A stretch of 64,000 bases of DNA from the NCBI RefSeq assembly GCF_026239675.1, contig NZ_JAPIVQ010000007.1:357924-421923 (forward strand), in the 5' to 3' direction. Both the position numbers and the translations under genes were made by a program. Source of the stretch: Pedobacter sp. PLR. GTDB lineage: Bacteria; Bacteroidota; Bacteroidia; Sphingobacteriales; Sphingobacteriaceae. The notes under the pieces were generated by a model, which was not told the origin of the DNA, ran no database searches, and was given only the letters and a program-made list of their open reading frames with translations. Positions 26,624 to 36,817 of this stretch are shown here, piece after piece; the first letter of the stretch is position 1; each line of letters starts with the position of its first letter.

Positions 26624-27794
26624 TATTTATTTCATTTAGCTGGGTCATAAATGTTTTCTCATATGCATCCCAAGTATATGTTTCCTTAATAAGAATCGCG
26701 GCGTTCTTTCCTATATTAGCGAAAGAAGATGGATTAATGAAAACTTCATTAATCCTTTCTGCCATGATAACAGGATCATTTTCAACTATAAAGTGTTTAT
26801 TGTTTTCAGCACCAATTATCGGGTCAGCTGCATAAGATGTTAGAACGTTCACCTTTCCCATACCCATTGTTTCGATTATTTTATTTTGTATCCCACCACC
26901 ATTCTGCATAGGAGCAATAATTGCAAAGCATGAATTAAGAATAATATAAGGATCATCAAGAAACCCTGTTATTCTTACATTTTTCCTTTTCTTAGCTATG
27001 TTTAATATACTATTAGAAGGTCTGGCTCCAATTATAAGAATCTTTATTTTGGGGTCTAAGTGATCTAGAACGTATTTATCAAACCAGATCATTGCATCAA
27101 CATTAGGCTGATAAAACATAGCTCCAAAAAATGCCACGCAATCATTATAATCATTGCATTTTTTTGTATAATTAAACAAAGATTCCTTTACTCCATTAGG
27201 AAGCCATTTAACCTTCCCATAACTACTTAAATTTTTGGCATCATCTTGATTCACACAAAGTGTAAGGTCAACCTTTTCAATACTCTTCTTCTCATACTCA
27301 ACTAGCCTATCCCCTTCAACCCCATAGATAAAACTATAGACTAAAGAACTTGTTGTTTCCTTTGACTTTAGATAACTTCTTGATAAAGAATCCACCATAT
27401 CTAAAATAATTGACTTATCTGCCAGTACATCTAGATAGCCACCTGTTCTAATAAGGTTAAGAACAGCATGTGTTTCTTTTCCCCCATTATTTATTATATA
27501 CCTTTTTATAGAAGGTAAAGTAAAATAAGCGACTTGAAAAGGTATTGTTGAAAAGATAGATTTGAATAATCGAAAAAATGCGCCAAACATACCGATTTTA
27601 AAATGCTTACGCCTATAACTATTTTGAATCATAAATTCTCTTTGTTCCACTGTGACATCTTCTCTTGATATACTTATAATATGTAGATCAAAATGTTTAG
27701 CCAAAATTAAGATGAAATTATAAATCTTCAATTTATGGCCATCGACAGGAGGAAAAGGTATTCCAGGAATTATTACAAGACATTTTTTCTTCAT
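26616..27794 (-). CDS. GT-B fold glycosyltransferase
   Basis: A 392-residue glycosyltransferase of the GT-B/GT4-like type, beginning KKKCLVIIPGIPFPPVDGHK, a common N-terminus for these enzymes (glycine/proline loop, then helix). The C-terminal half has the nucleotide-sugar site region IIAPMQNGGGIQNKIIETMG, where the Glu is the usual E of the E-x7-E motif. No signal peptide. It starts two bases after the methyltransferase stop. Donor and acceptor sugars cannot be assigned from sequence. Confidence 0.82.
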   Translation of the reverse strand: MKKKCLVIIPGIPFPPVDGHKLKIYNFILILAKHFDLHIISISREDVTVEQREFMIQNSYRRKHFKIGMFGAFFRLFKSIFSTIPFQVAYFTLPSIKRYIINNGGKETHAVLNLIRTGGYLDVLADKSIILDMVDSLSRSYLKSKETTSSLVYSFIYGVEGDRLVEYEKKSIEKVDLTLCVNQDDAKNLSSYGKVKWLPNGVKESLFNYTKKCNDYNDCVAFFGAMFYQPNVDAMIWFDKYVLDHLDPKIKILIIGARPSNSILNIAKKRKNVRITGFLDDPYIILNSCFAIIAPMQNGGGIQNKIIETMGMGKVNVLTSYAADPIIGAENNKHFIVENDPVIMAERINEVFINPSSFANIGKNAAILIKETYTWDAYEKTFMTQLNEINND

Positions 27795-27796
27795 TT

Positions 27797-28540
27797 TTAT
27801 TCAGGTCTCTTTACTAAAATTTCTATGTGGGTGGAAAAACGTTTTGGAAATAGTCTTAAAAAAGCATTTTTTATCGCTCCAAATCTTTTATTCTTATATA
27901 ATTTATATCCTGGTATAAAATTAACATAATTGGATTCTAAAATTAGAAATCCTGATTTCTCAAAAACACTTACAAGTTCATTTAAACTATAATATCGACA
28001 ATGTCCAGGATAAAAGGTCCCTTCAGTTTCAATAGGATCTAATATTGGTTTGTTAAGAATTAACTTAACTAAATAGCCAATATAAGACTGATTATTAGTC
28101 GTTAAATATAAAACGCCTCCGGGTTTGACCACATCAATTATGCCTCCAATAAACTTATAAGACATTCTAATATGTTCTAATACCTCCATAACCAAAACAA
28201 TATCTGCCTGACCCGATAGCTCTCCCTTCTTAATATATTCAAAATCTATATCTATCAGTTTATGGCCAAGAGAAGTTGTTTTTTTTAAGAAATCAGGATT
28301 TGATTTACCTACCCCTAGTATATGATTAAATTCTCCAAAATAGTAAATACCTGTTCCAGGATAAGGACCTAACTCATAAATAGTCTTACCTCTTGGGTTA
28401 CTTAACAAAGTAACGGCTCTTTCAAATCTAAATTTGTCTTTAACATAAGGTGTTACTCCATCCTTGAAGAGTAAATCTTTGGATTCATTATTAAAAAAAA
28501 CTTCATGTACCTTACTTTTGTATTCACTTCTAATAGACAT
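27797..28540 (-). CDS. SAM-dependent class I methyltransferase
   Basis: A 247-residue methyltransferase. SAM motif I appears as YELGPYPGTGIYYFG (about residues 56-70); the post-I acidic position is in KLIDIDFEYI; LVMEVLEHI (about 115-123) and KPGGVLYLTTNN (about 137-148) are motifs of the UbiE/type-11 class. In this setting it likely O-methylates a sugar of the repeat unit. Its position between glycosyltransferase genes supports a role in the polymer; a lipid or capping role is also possible. Confidence 0.8.
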   Translation of the reverse strand: MSIRSEYKSKVHEVFFNNESKDLLFKDGVTPYVKDKFRFERAVTLLSNPRGKTIYELGPYPGTGIYYFGEFNHILGVGKSNPDFLKKTTSLGHKLIDIDFEYIKKGELSGQADIVLVMEVLEHIRMSYKFIGGIIDVVKPGGVLYLTTNNQSYIGYLVKLILNKPILDPIETEGTFYPGHCRYYSLNELVSVFEKSGFLILESNYVNFIPGYKLYKNKRFGAIKNAFLRLFPKRFSTHIEILVKRPE

Positions 28541-28596
28541 AATTTGTTTTAATGGTGAAAATTAAACTTAAGTTCTCTGAAATATTTACAGCAAAT

Positions 28597-29703
28597 CTAA
28601 ATATTGTCAAAACTCTCAGAGAACCAAAACCTTATCTTTTCCGCAAACAAATCCGAAGAATATTTTTTTACCTGATCATATCCAAATTCTATATTTTTTT
28701 CAGTTTCTTCCACTTCCATTATTGAAGAAACAATTGCTGACGCTATAGAAGTATAATTAGCAGGATCAAAGTATCGTGCAGCATTTCCAGCTATTTCCGG
28801 GAAACATGAGGTATTACTACACAATAACGGACAACCAAATTTGAATGACTCAATAATCGGTATCCCAAATCCCTCATCAAACGAAGGAAAAATAAACATT
28901 TTAGCATTCTTATAGAGCTGTATAATCTCCTCATCAGTTTGATAAGCTAAGAATTCGATCGCTTCCGAGATACCCAAGCTTTCAGCCAAGGATTGATATT
29001 GATTAAGGACTTTCTTGTCTCTTATTCCGATCATTTTAACTTTGTATGATTTCCTTACCTCATCTGGAAGCTTACTAAAGGCATATAGTAAAGATTTAGA
29101 ATTTTTATATTCAGGCTCTCCTCCAATATGAAGGATATAATTATCCCTTTGATTGTATTTTGGATTATGATTTGCCTCTTCTAGATTAAAAATTATAGAA
29201 TTGGGTATAACTTCTATTTTATTACCATCTAGATTAAACCGATTCAGTAATTGCTTCTTTGAATACTCAGATACAGTGATAATATGTTCAAATTTATTTA
29301 TTACCCTAGGAACCACGAAACGCCTATAACTGGCACCTAACCTTTGCTTTAATGATTTAGTTTCAAAATCATTAAAGTAAATTAAATCGTGAACAATTAA
29401 AACATTTGATGCCGACTTCCGGGAAAAAATTGAAGCAGTATTATAAGGGTAAATTATGACTCCTTTAAACTTTCGTGAAAAAAAATACATTGAAAGCTGT
29501 TCCCATAGTATATATAATGAGAACCCAAATGAATGATAATCCCGACTTGGAACAATCTTCGTCCCACCTTTTAACAGCCCTATTGTCCTTAATCCCAAGT
29601 TAACATTCAAAACATTAATAAAGTTATTAATATATTTCCCCATGCCCCTATGCTTGTTAATCGCAAAATTGGCATCATAAACAACATCACTATCATATTT
29701 CAT
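28597..29703 (-). CDS. Family 4 glycosyltransferase
   Basis: A 368-residue retaining GT4 enzyme. The ATG at 29703 (MKYDSDVVYDAN) is chosen; the longer frame begins with GTG at 29730. Features: N-terminal loop HRGMGKYINNF, LIVHDLIYF, HIITVSEYSKK, and the C-terminal FIFPSFDEGFGIPIIESFKFGCPLL with the two Glu of the E-x7-E motif. These are typical of mannosyl- or related transferases of the WbaZ/MtfB kind. Overlap with the upstream GT gene is eleven bases. Specific donor unknown; GDP-sugars are plausible because manC and gmd are present. Confidence 0.87.
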   Translation of the reverse strand: MKYDSDVVYDANFAINKHRGMGKYINNFINVLNVNLGLRTIGLLKGGTKIVPSRDYHSFGFSLYILWEQLSMYFFSRKFKGVIIYPYNTASIFSRKSASNVLIVHDLIYFNDFETKSLKQRLGASYRRFVVPRVINKFEHIITVSEYSKKQLLNRFNLDGNKIEVIPNSIIFNLEEANHNPKYNQRDNYILHIGGEPEYKNSKSLLYAFSKLPDEVRKSYKVKMIGIRDKKVLNQYQSLAESLGISEAIEFLAYQTDEEIIQLYKNAKMFIFPSFDEGFGIPIIESFKFGCPLLCSNTSCFPEIAGNAARYFDPANYTSIASAIVSSIMEVEETEKNIEFGYDQVKKYSSDLFAEKIRFWFSESFDNI

Positions 29704-30724
29704 AGACCAACTTCTCAATTTTCTCAACACACTTTGTAATTATAAATTTTTCATTAAAAATTTCAGAAGAATGATATCCATAAGACGCTCTCAAACGAGT
29801 ATTATTGCATAGACTGAGCAAAGAGTCTTTTAATTGTCTGTCATTTAAGTAATTTATGAGATAACCATTCTGACTCTCTATGACCATTTCCTTTACTCCT
29901 CCTGTATCTGTTGCAATAATAGGCAATCCAAAAGACATTGCTTCCAGTATAGATAAAGGAAAAGATTCAAATTTAGATGGCAGTACGAAAACATCTGCTT
30001 TAAATAACTCAGAAGGAATATCATCAACAAATCCAAGTAATTTTATATTCCCTGTACCCTTACCTATATAATCATTCAAGTATTCATAAAGAGGTCCAAA
30101 GCCTGCAATGGTAAGCTGTATATCTTTATTCCCACCAAAAGTATCTAGAAAAACTTTTACTAACCAATCAACACCTTTGTTTGAATCAAGCCTGGAAACA
30201 CAAAGAACATTGACTATTGATGATTTTTTTTCATCTTTTAAGTCCCGAGGAGACTCAACTCCATTATTAATAATTCGAACCTTCTTTTTATTCCAAAAGA
30301 CTTCTGTTATTGCGTCCTCAAATAATAAAACTATTCTATTACAAAATAAATAACAAACATTTAGAAGGAGGTGTCCTAAGATCCTTCGATGAGCTCGGAA
30401 GGCATTATTTGAAGTATGTTTATATGCAATTTTATTTTTCACCCTGATAAACGGCGAAAAATAGATTGGTCTATTTCCATTCAAAATAATAACATCAATG
30501 CCATTTTGCAAAATAAAATCATTCACTATCCCAATTTGAGAAAGTAGGTTATCCGACTCAATCAGGCATTTATTTTCTCCTAGCAATTGATCAAAAGTGT
30601 TTTTATCTTTAACTAAAAAATAGTAGCTGTCTTTATCAGACAAATACTTCTGTATAGTCAATAAAAACTTTTGGCCACCACCAAAAAAAGGACTCAGATC
30701 CAGGAATGCTACCTTTTTACTCAT
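29693..30724 (-). CDS. Family 4 glycosyltransferase
   Basis: A 343-residue GT4 enzyme. It starts KKVAFLDLSPFFGGGQKFLL, the usual glycine-rich N-terminal loop, and carries VLCVSRLDSNKGVDWLV and FVLPSKFESFPLSILEAMSF (E-x7-E region) in the C-terminal domain. No membrane segments. Its ATG overlaps the stop of the Wzy-like polymerase gene by four bases (ATGA), a translational coupling arrangement. Specificity cannot be read from sequence. Confidence 0.87.
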   Translation of the reverse strand: MSKKVAFLDLSPFFGGGQKFLLTIQKYLSDKDSYYFLVKDKNTFDQLLGENKCLIESDNLLSQIGIVNDFILQNGIDVIILNGNRPIYFSPFIRVKNKIAYKHTSNNAFRAHRRILGHLLLNVCYLFCNRIVLLFEDAITEVFWNKKKVRIINNGVESPRDLKDEKKSSIVNVLCVSRLDSNKGVDWLVKVFLDTFGGNKDIQLTIAGFGPLYEYLNDYIGKGTGNIKLLGFVDDIPSELFKADVFVLPSKFESFPLSILEAMSFGLPIIATDTGGVKEMVIESQNGYLINYLNDRQLKDSLLSLCNNTRLRASYGYHSSEIFNEKFIITKCVEKIEKLVYEI

Positions 30725-32034
30725 GTCATTTGTTTTTCAAGTGTTTTCATATAATTATGGATAAATATAAATCCCATGTAAATAATAAACACATAAATGG
30801 AAAACCTCATTAAAAAATTCCCAGGGTCATAAGCAAACCATCTAGGATAAAGACTTAAAACAAGAATTGGCACTATTTTAAAGGTTTTCTGGTCCGCAGA
30901 AGCGTATGTTTTATTAAATAATGATGCCAAACCAAGACCAATCAGAATCGGCCCTAAATATCCAAACCACACATAAAAATAAGCTGAAATCAATCCACCC
31001 CCTCCTAACGTAGTGTGATCTAAAGCAAAAAGTGGTAAGCGAGCCTCCTTCCAAACAAAAGAAGATGGGACAAACCAATTCCAAACAAAACCTAGTGCAG
31101 ACCATAATCTTAAACCCAACGAAAAAACACCGTCTTTAATTAAGCCTAAAAAAACCACAGAAGAATAGAATACGTCTGTCTGATTGTTAATAATAATACC
31201 TTTGTCTGCCTTATCAAATAATGTCATCATATCGTCGAATGACACTGAACCCATCATCTTTAACAAACCAACAATCTCTGAAACAATAAATCCAAAAAAT
31301 GCCATTATCATCATGTAAATTGTTTTAAACTTTCCATCAAAGAACAATACAAAAGCCAAAATAATCATTTGAACAAATTGGATTCTATAACCACGAGTTA
31401 TTGTTATAAAACAATAGTAAATCACCAGAAATAACAGGCTGTATCTTAAAGTAGTATTAGTGGTAAAAAAGAACGCGATCGTAAAGAAAATGTAAAAATA
31501 CTCAACACTTCCACCTTGTTGTTCTAAGTTATCAATATAAGTACTATATGAGCCTCCCAGAACACTTGACCCTTTTATTGAAAAAATAATTGCTAGTAGA
31601 ATCAAATATAAAAAAGAAAACACTACCACATTGTTACGTGGTTTAATCAAATCTTTTATTTTTAAATAATTCACATTAATCTTAATCTTAAGAAAGAGTA
31701 AAAATGAACTAAGAAAAAGCAGGTGGATACCTAGCACTTGATCATACAATTCCCTTTTATAATACTTAACATGTGCGGAAATAATATAGTCATTAAAATA
31801 GTATGGAATTAAGTACATAACGTATGAAAGAAAAAAAACACCCATTAGCACTGCCGGTTGTATTCTTCTCATTTCCCAGATGACAAACACATTTGTCACG
31901 ATAGCCATTATCAGTAAACCTTTACCTAGGTCAAAAAATCCACCTAATATTATTAAGAAAACATTAAGGGAAACCAATAATACTTTTAGCAAAAAGTGCT
32001 TTTTTACATATAATGCTTCTCCAGTTTTAAACAT
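30721..32034 (-). CDS. wzy: O-antigen/EPS polymerase (Wzy-like)
   Basis: A 437-residue highly hydrophobic protein with about twelve membrane segments and a large periplasmic loop in the second half, the topology of Wzy polymerases that join repeat units at the outer face of the inner membrane. The ATG at 32034 is chosen because the longer frame begins with TTG; it overlaps the TAA of the upstream GT2 gene by one base. Assignment is by topology, context (Wzx-like gene two genes away, Wzz-like gene in the same operon) and the absence of another candidate. Confidence 0.78.
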   Translation of the reverse strand: MFKTGEALYVKKHFLLKVLLVSLNVFLIILGGFFDLGKGLLIMAIVTNVFVIWEMRRIQPAVLMGVFFLSYVMYLIPYYFNDYIISAHVKYYKRELYDQVLGIHLLFLSSFLLFLKIKINVNYLKIKDLIKPRNNVVVFSFLYLILLAIIFSIKGSSVLGGSYSTYIDNLEQQGGSVEYFYIFFTIAFFFTTNTTLRYSLLFLVIYYCFITITRGYRIQFVQMIILAFVLFFDGKFKTIYMMIMAFFGFIVSEIVGLLKMMGSVSFDDMMTLFDKADKGIIINNQTDVFYSSVVFLGLIKDGVFSLGLRLWSALGFVWNWFVPSSFVWKEARLPLFALDHTTLGGGGLISAYFYVWFGYLGPILIGLGLASLFNKTYASADQKTFKIVPILVLSLYPRWFAYDPGNFLMRFSIYVFIIYMGFIFIHNYMKTLEKQMT

Positions 32035-33038
32035 TAGAACCAAATTCGAAAAGAAGAATCCACTAAAGACAGAATTCGGGTATACATCCTTAAAGCAAAT
32101 ATTTGAAAATTATCAAATCCTGACTTTTTGTTTTTAAGCTCCAATACTGTTAATAAGTTATTACAAGTGTGATATCCAAGATCGAAACTTCTTAGAAAAA
32201 AATTACTACCACGTATATCCTTTCTGATTAATTCAATCTTTACCTTCACCCTTAAATTAGTGTCTCTTTTTAAACCATCGTTAACGCTAAAACGTATAGA
32301 CGACAGCTTCTGATTAAGATAGAATATGGTTCGTCCATCCTTTAAAAATTGATAAAGAAAAGCATAGTCAGGAATAGGGTTATACTTTGAATTAAAGCCG
32401 CCATGCCTTAAGACTAAATCTCTCTTAAAAAATATTCCAGTATTAGGAGCCGGATTTTCAAAATAAAAGTCAACGATCTTGAGCTTTATTAATCTCCCCC
32501 TTCGAACCTCTTTAATCCTCTCTTTTAGCCATGCATATAGTTTATTCGCCTTCGAGAGCACATCCGTCTCCATAAGAACCTGAGAGTCAGAACAAAGTAT
32601 ATCAATATCTTTATTCATCTTTGCCAGACGTGAGGTAACGGTTAAATGATTTGAATTAAGCAAATCATCATCATGTAACATTACAATAAAATTAGCTTCT
32701 GCCTTAATAATCCCCATATTCCAACCATTAGAATGGGATATACATTTATAAAATCTAATTTTACAATTTTGAGGAACTGTTAATAATTTCAAATTCTGAA
32801 TTACCAACAAAAAAGACTCTTTATCTGAACAATTATCAATAATTACGATTTCATAATTTCCCTTATAATCTTGTGTTAATGCACTATTTAGTGCTTCAAA
32901 CAATAGTTTAGGTCTATTATAGGTTGGTATCATTATGGAAACATCGGGAATAATAGATATATCACCTAATTCCAAAATTAAATCTGCCTCCAAGGCTTCT
33001 CCTTCATTAAAAAGTATTGTATAGTCGATAGGTTCCAT
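32034..33038 (-). CDS. Family 2 glycosyltransferase
   Basis: A 334-residue GT-A enzyme of family GT2. The core starts at about residue 33 with VSIMIPTYNRPKLLFEALNS; IVIIDNCSD follows, and the metal-binding DxD equivalent is MLHDDDLL (about 118-125). There is a ~30-residue N-terminal extension (PIDYTILFNEGEALEAD) ahead of the usual start. The last ~50 residues are positively charged and may lie on the membrane. It sits between the Wzx flippase (one base downstream of its stop) and the Wzy polymerase. Confidence 0.87.
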   Translation of the reverse strand: MEPIDYTILFNEGEALEADLILELGDISIIPDVSIMIPTYNRPKLLFEALNSALTQDYKGNYEIVIIDNCSDKESFLLVIQNLKLLTVPQNCKIRFYKCISHSNGWNMGIIKAEANFIVMLHDDDLLNSNHLTVTSRLAKMNKDIDILCSDSQVLMETDVLSKANKLYAWLKERIKEVRRGRLIKLKIVDFYFENPAPNTGIFFKRDLVLRHGGFNSKYNPIPDYAFLYQFLKDGRTIFYLNQKLSSIRFSVNDGLKRDTNLRVKVKIELIRKDIRGSNFFLRSFDLGYHTCNNLLTVLELKNKKSGFDNFQIFALRMYTRILSLVDSSFRIWF

Positions 33039-33039
33039 A

Positions 33040-34389
33040 TTAAACAGTGTTTTTTTTGTCCAAAAATTTCCTTAAAACTCCCTTATAAATATTTAATGCC
33101 CAGGGAAGGTTTACTAATAAGGTGCAGCCAACCATAAATAGAATAAAATGAAATAGAGAATAATACTTAATCAAGATTATTGAGAACAATGAATTAATAA
33201 TACCAAATACAATAGAGTTAATTAAAAATGGTTCATTCTTGTCAGATCTACAAAATGAGGCTAATCCAAAAATAATAACATTAATCAAAGAATTAAATAG
33301 TAAAAGGTAAATTGAAAGATTATCCAAAAGCCTGTTATTAAATATCAACTGGTAATAATCAATAATAACGACTTTAAATATTATAAAACAGATGCTAAGC
33401 GCTAGATGAAATAGAACACAAATTGCTAATGTTTTTTTAAAAAGCTCCCTTAGTTCCGTGATTTGCTTATTAGCAACTAGAGTTGCAAACATAGGCGCTC
33501 TAGTGTTAAACCAAACCATCGAAATTGTTATTATACCATTAATCAAACTTAAGGTCAAACCTAGTTTTCCAGCAACTATAGGTCCCTGAAATTTAAACGT
33601 CAATAGGTTTATGAGTTGAAAAATTAAAAATCCAGAAATCGTACTTACAGCAAAGCGCCATTGATAAGGCAATAAGTCCTTAGCCCACATTATCTGGTCA
33701 GCATTCTTATCTGAAGCAACAATTGACTTATAATACTTCCAAATTTTCAATTTAAAGGTAGCGATTAAGCTAATACTTATTGATAATACTAGACCAATAC
33801 CATAAGCATAAAGCTCAGCGCCAGAAAATACTAAAGCAATAAAAATTATTAGGAAGCTTACCGTCTGAATGATCTTAATAATAGAAATCTCATAAATAAA
33901 TCTGCATCCTTCAAAAAAAGCATAAATGCCATTTAGCAATAGGTTCATTCCGATTGCAATTGACAGTACTATTAATGGCCCTTGCCAGTTTACATTATTA
34001 ATAGCCTGATGACTAAAGAAAAAAGGCGATGAAATTACAACAAGCGCTATAAATAAAAGCGAAGAGATAAAAAACCATTTATATGTGAAACTAAATAGAG
34101 AGGAAAGTCTATTTAGTTTTATGCCTGGTTGATCAAAATCCGCTCGAACTAATTTTGCACTTTCATGTGCCGCATTCTGCATAATCACAAAAGACACCCC
34201 TAACTCAAAAAACACTGAAAGTGCAGTATAGCTATTTAGTACAAAATAATATCCAGCAGTAATTGGCAGGAAAAAATGCCCAACAATTACTACTGTAGAT
34301 AGTTGCACTAATATATATAATAACCTAAAAATTAAACTGGAAATAATTTCCCTTTCAAGGGATTTGTAAATCTTAAACGGATTTACCAT
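33040..34389 (-). CDS. wzx: Repeat-unit flippase (Wzx-like)
   Basis: A 449-residue integral membrane protein with about twelve hydrophobic segments and short loops, the shape of MATE/MVF-type polysaccharide flippases that move lipid-linked repeat units across the inner membrane. A central basic/charged loop (about residues 205-240) separates the two halves. Part of the operon with Wzy-, Wzz- and Wza-like genes, completing a Wzx/Wzy-dependent assembly set. Sequence of Wzx proteins diverges strongly, so the call rests on topology and context. Confidence 0.82.
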   Translation of the reverse strand: MVNPFKIYKSLEREIISSLIFRLLYILVQLSTVVIVGHFFLPITAGYYFVLNSYTALSVFFELGVSFVIMQNAAHESAKLVRADFDQPGIKLNRLSSLFSFTYKWFFISSLLFIALVVISSPFFFSHQAINNVNWQGPLIVLSIAIGMNLLLNGIYAFFEGCRFIYEISIIKIIQTVSFLIIFIALVFSGAELYAYGIGLVLSISISLIATFKLKIWKYYKSIVASDKNADQIMWAKDLLPYQWRFAVSTISGFLIFQLINLLTFKFQGPIVAGKLGLTLSLINGIITISMVWFNTRAPMFATLVANKQITELRELFKKTLAICVLFHLALSICFIIFKVVIIDYYQLIFNNRLLDNLSIYLLLFNSLINVIIFGLASFCRSDKNEPFLINSIVFGIINSLFSIILIKYYSLFHFILFMVGCTLLVNLPWALNIYKGVLRKFLDKKNTV

Positions 34390-34438
34390 AGCCTTCTCGT
34401 ATTTTTAAAACTAAAAGTGATTGACTCTAATAAATCTA

Positions 34439-35740
34439 TCATTTAATATACTCTCTTATTGTATCAGCGATATAGTCATAATGACTTTCATTTAGACCAG
34501 GCCATACTCCTAGCCAAAATGATTGATTCATAATAATATCAGTGTTAGTTAAATCCCCCACCACTCTATGCTCAATGTTAGCATATGCAGGCTGTCTTAA
34601 TAAATTACCACCAAACAATAGTCTCGTTCCTATTTTTTTCTCTTCAAGGTGCTGAACCAGCATATGACGGTCTGTTGAATCTCCCTCACGTAAGGTTAAT
34701 AAAAATCCAAACCAAGATGGATCAGAATTTGGAGTTGGTTCAGGAAGAATAAAGATGTCTTCAAATTCCTTCATTCTTTCGTATAATGCGGCATAGTTTT
34801 CTTTTCTCTTTTCAACAAACCGTTCGATTTTTTTGATCTGAGAAACACCGAAAGCAGCCTGCATATCGGTTACTTTCAAATTGAATCCAATGTGCGAATA
34901 AGTATATTTATGGTCATAGCCAAAAGGTAACGATCCTAATTGCTGATCAAAACGACAGCCACAAGTGTTATCTTTTCCTGGCTCACAGTAACAATCTCTA
35001 CCCCAATCTCTGAAACTTTCTGCTAGTTTAGCCAACTCAGGATTATTAATTACAACAGCTCCACCTTCTCCCATAGTGATATGATGTGCAGGATAAAATG
35101 AGAAAGTTGAAAGATCTCCAAAAGTTCCAGTCTTCTTTCCGTTGTAGGTTGCGCCTAATGAATCACAATCATCTTCAATCACCCAAAGATTATATTTTTT
35201 TGCAACCCTCATCACTTCATCTAAGTCAAAGGGATTACCTAATGAGTGCGCAATCATAATTGCCTTAGTTTTCGGGCTCACAGCTGCCTCAATCATTTCA
35301 GGTTTAACATTATGTGTTGCGATATCGACATCTATAAATACTGGAATTGCACCAAATTGTATAATTGGATTAATTGTGGTGGGAAAACCTGCGGCCACAG
35401 TAATCACCTCATCACCTGGCTTTATCGCTCTATCACCTAATTTTGGAGAAGTAAGCGTATAAAATGCGACAAGGTTAGCTGAGGACCCAGAATTCACTAA
35501 TAATGCCTTAGTAGCTCCAAAATATTGAGCAAAATCATATTCAAATTTATTAGCAAAACGTCCAGCTGTTAACCAGCCATCTAATGCTGCATCCACACCA
35601 AAGAGAATATCCTCTTCATCTATCACCTTACCAGTAACTGGAATATAATTTTCACCAGCAATAATCGGTTTATTAATATTTTTTTTTATACTGATTTCTA
35701 ATAAATCCTTTAGTTCTGGTGTAATATTATTTAAGTTCAT
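34439..35740 (-). CDS. rfbH: CDP-4-keto-6-deoxyglucose 3-dehydrase (RfbH/DdhC/E1)
   Basis: A 433-residue PMP-dependent [2Fe-2S] enzyme of the DegT/DnrJ/EryC1 fold that removes the C3 hydroxyl of CDP-4-keto-6-deoxyglucose, with the E3 reductase as electron donor. The fold's usual PLP-binding Lys is His here: FYPAHHITMGEGGAV (about residues 214-228), the hallmark of E1. The cluster Cys are in CYCEPGKDNTCGC (about 247-259). It keeps the full N-terminal ~60 residues typical of RfbH. Being in the same operon as rfbF, rfbG and an E3-type reductase, it completes the CDP-3,6-dideoxyhexose set. It lies nine bases after the second cluster SDR. Confidence 0.95.
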   Translation of the reverse strand: MNLNNITPELKDLLEISIKKNINKPIIAGENYIPVTGKVIDEEDILFGVDAALDGWLTAGRFANKFEYDFAQYFGATKALLVNSGSSANLVAFYTLTSPKLGDRAIKPGDEVITVAAGFPTTINPIIQFGAIPVFIDVDIATHNVKPEMIEAAVSPKTKAIMIAHSLGNPFDLDEVMRVAKKYNLWVIEDDCDSLGATYNGKKTGTFGDLSTFSFYPAHHITMGEGGAVVINNPELAKLAESFRDWGRDCYCEPGKDNTCGCRFDQQLGSLPFGYDHKYTYSHIGFNLKVTDMQAAFGVSQIKKIERFVEKRKENYAALYERMKEFEDIFILPEPTPNSDPSWFGFLLTLREGDSTDRHMLVQHLEEKKIGTRLLFGGNLLRQPAYANIEHRVVGDLTNTDIIMNQSFWLGVWPGLNESHYDYIADTIREYIK

Positions 35741-35749
35741 TTGAGATAT

Positions 35750-36817
35750 TTATTTTTTTATAACTTTTTTGTTTAGTTGATTCCATATTATTGTTCTGCT
35801 TATTGAATCATCCAAAGCTGATGTTTCATTCACTTCTAAGCTCTTAACAATTTTGGAGGTATCAGGAACAAGCCTTGATAAATAGGTATAACTTTCTTTA
35901 GAGGACTTAGAGACAATTTCAATGCTGTTATTGATTTGACTACTGATCTTTTTGGCAAGATCCACCAAGGAAATAGCTTCGCTACTACCTAAATTGTAAT
36001 TTTCTCCAACTCCTCCATTGACTAAAGCCTTTAAAATCCAGTAGGACATATCGCTTCCGTAAAGGTAACTTCTAACAGTTGATCCATTCCCTAAAATTCT
36101 AATAGGTCCGCCTAGAATCCCATCTCTAATAAAATTATTTATTGCCCAGGGTTTTTCGAGGTCTTGATAAGGTCCGATAAAAGCAAATGGTCTAAGTACA
36201 ACGATTGGCAACTTAAATTGATTTCTATAGGCTGAACATAATGTTTCAGAAATACGCTTAGACTCGGCATAGGTATTACTTAGACTATTGGGTTCTAGTT
36301 TACCAATAAAGTTCTCTCCAATTGGTGATTCCAGTCCGTTTGTGCCATAAATCTGGTGCGAACTAATATGGACAATTCTTTTTAGGTCAGGAAGGCGTGT
36401 CGCTGCATCTAACACCGACTGAGTTCCCTTATAGAAGGTTTCAATCGTTCTTAAAGGCTGAGAAACATGATCTCTGTGATCCGGTGAGCCCGCAGCATGT
36501 ATAATATAATTAATGTCAGTAGGTAAATCCCTAACGTTCCTAACATCTTGTTCAATAAGTGTAATAAATGATTTTTGGGCTAAATGGGAAACTTCCACTT
36601 TAAACTTTGCAATATCCCTGCCTAAGAGGTAAAGTTTAATATTAAAATTAGCAGTTTCATTTACATAAGAAACCATCTCAGCGATCCATTTACCCATAAA
36701 CCCTGTCCCACCTGTAACCAGTATAGATTGATCATTTAAGGATGAAAAAGAATCCGGATGCATACACGATCTTTTACAGTCTTCAAAGGTGAAATTCTTT
36801 AATGCTTCAGTCATCAT
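35750..36817 (-). CDS. Extended SDR of the CDP-sugar branch
   Basis: A 355-residue NAD(P)-dependent extended SDR. After a ~28-residue N-terminal extension it has VTGGTGFMGKW (about 35-45), IIHAAGSPDH, a Ser in VHISSHQIYG and YAESK (YxxxK). Its start overlaps the aldolase stop by four bases, and rfbH follows after nine bases, so it belongs to the branched-sugar block. Candidate jobs: reducing the side-chain keto group of the C4-branched product (YerF-like) or epimerising the sugar ring. The ORF opens with two adjacent ATGs. Confidence 0.75.
   Translation of the reverse strand: MMTEALKNFTFEDCKRSCMHPDSFSSLNDQSILVTGGTGFMGKWIAEMVSYVNETANFNIKLYLLGRDIAKFKVEVSHLAQKSFITLIEQDVRNVRDLPTDINYIIHAAGSPDHRDHVSQPLRTIETFYKGTQSVLDAATRLPDLKRIVHISSHQIYGTNGLESPIGENFIGKLEPNSLSNTYAESKRISETLCSAYRNQFKLPIVVLRPFAFIGPYQDLEKPWAINNFIRDGILGGPIRILGNGSTVRSYLYGSDMSYWILKALVNGGVGENYNLGSSEAISLVDLAKKISSQINNSIEIVSKSSKESYTYLSRLVPDTSKIVKSLEVNETSALDDSISRTIIWNQLNKKVIKK

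Noticed and set aside
34439..35740. RfbH as an ordinary sugar aminotransferase
   Set aside because: The PLP Lys position is His and the [2Fe-2S] Cys residues are present, which marks the 3-dehydrase.
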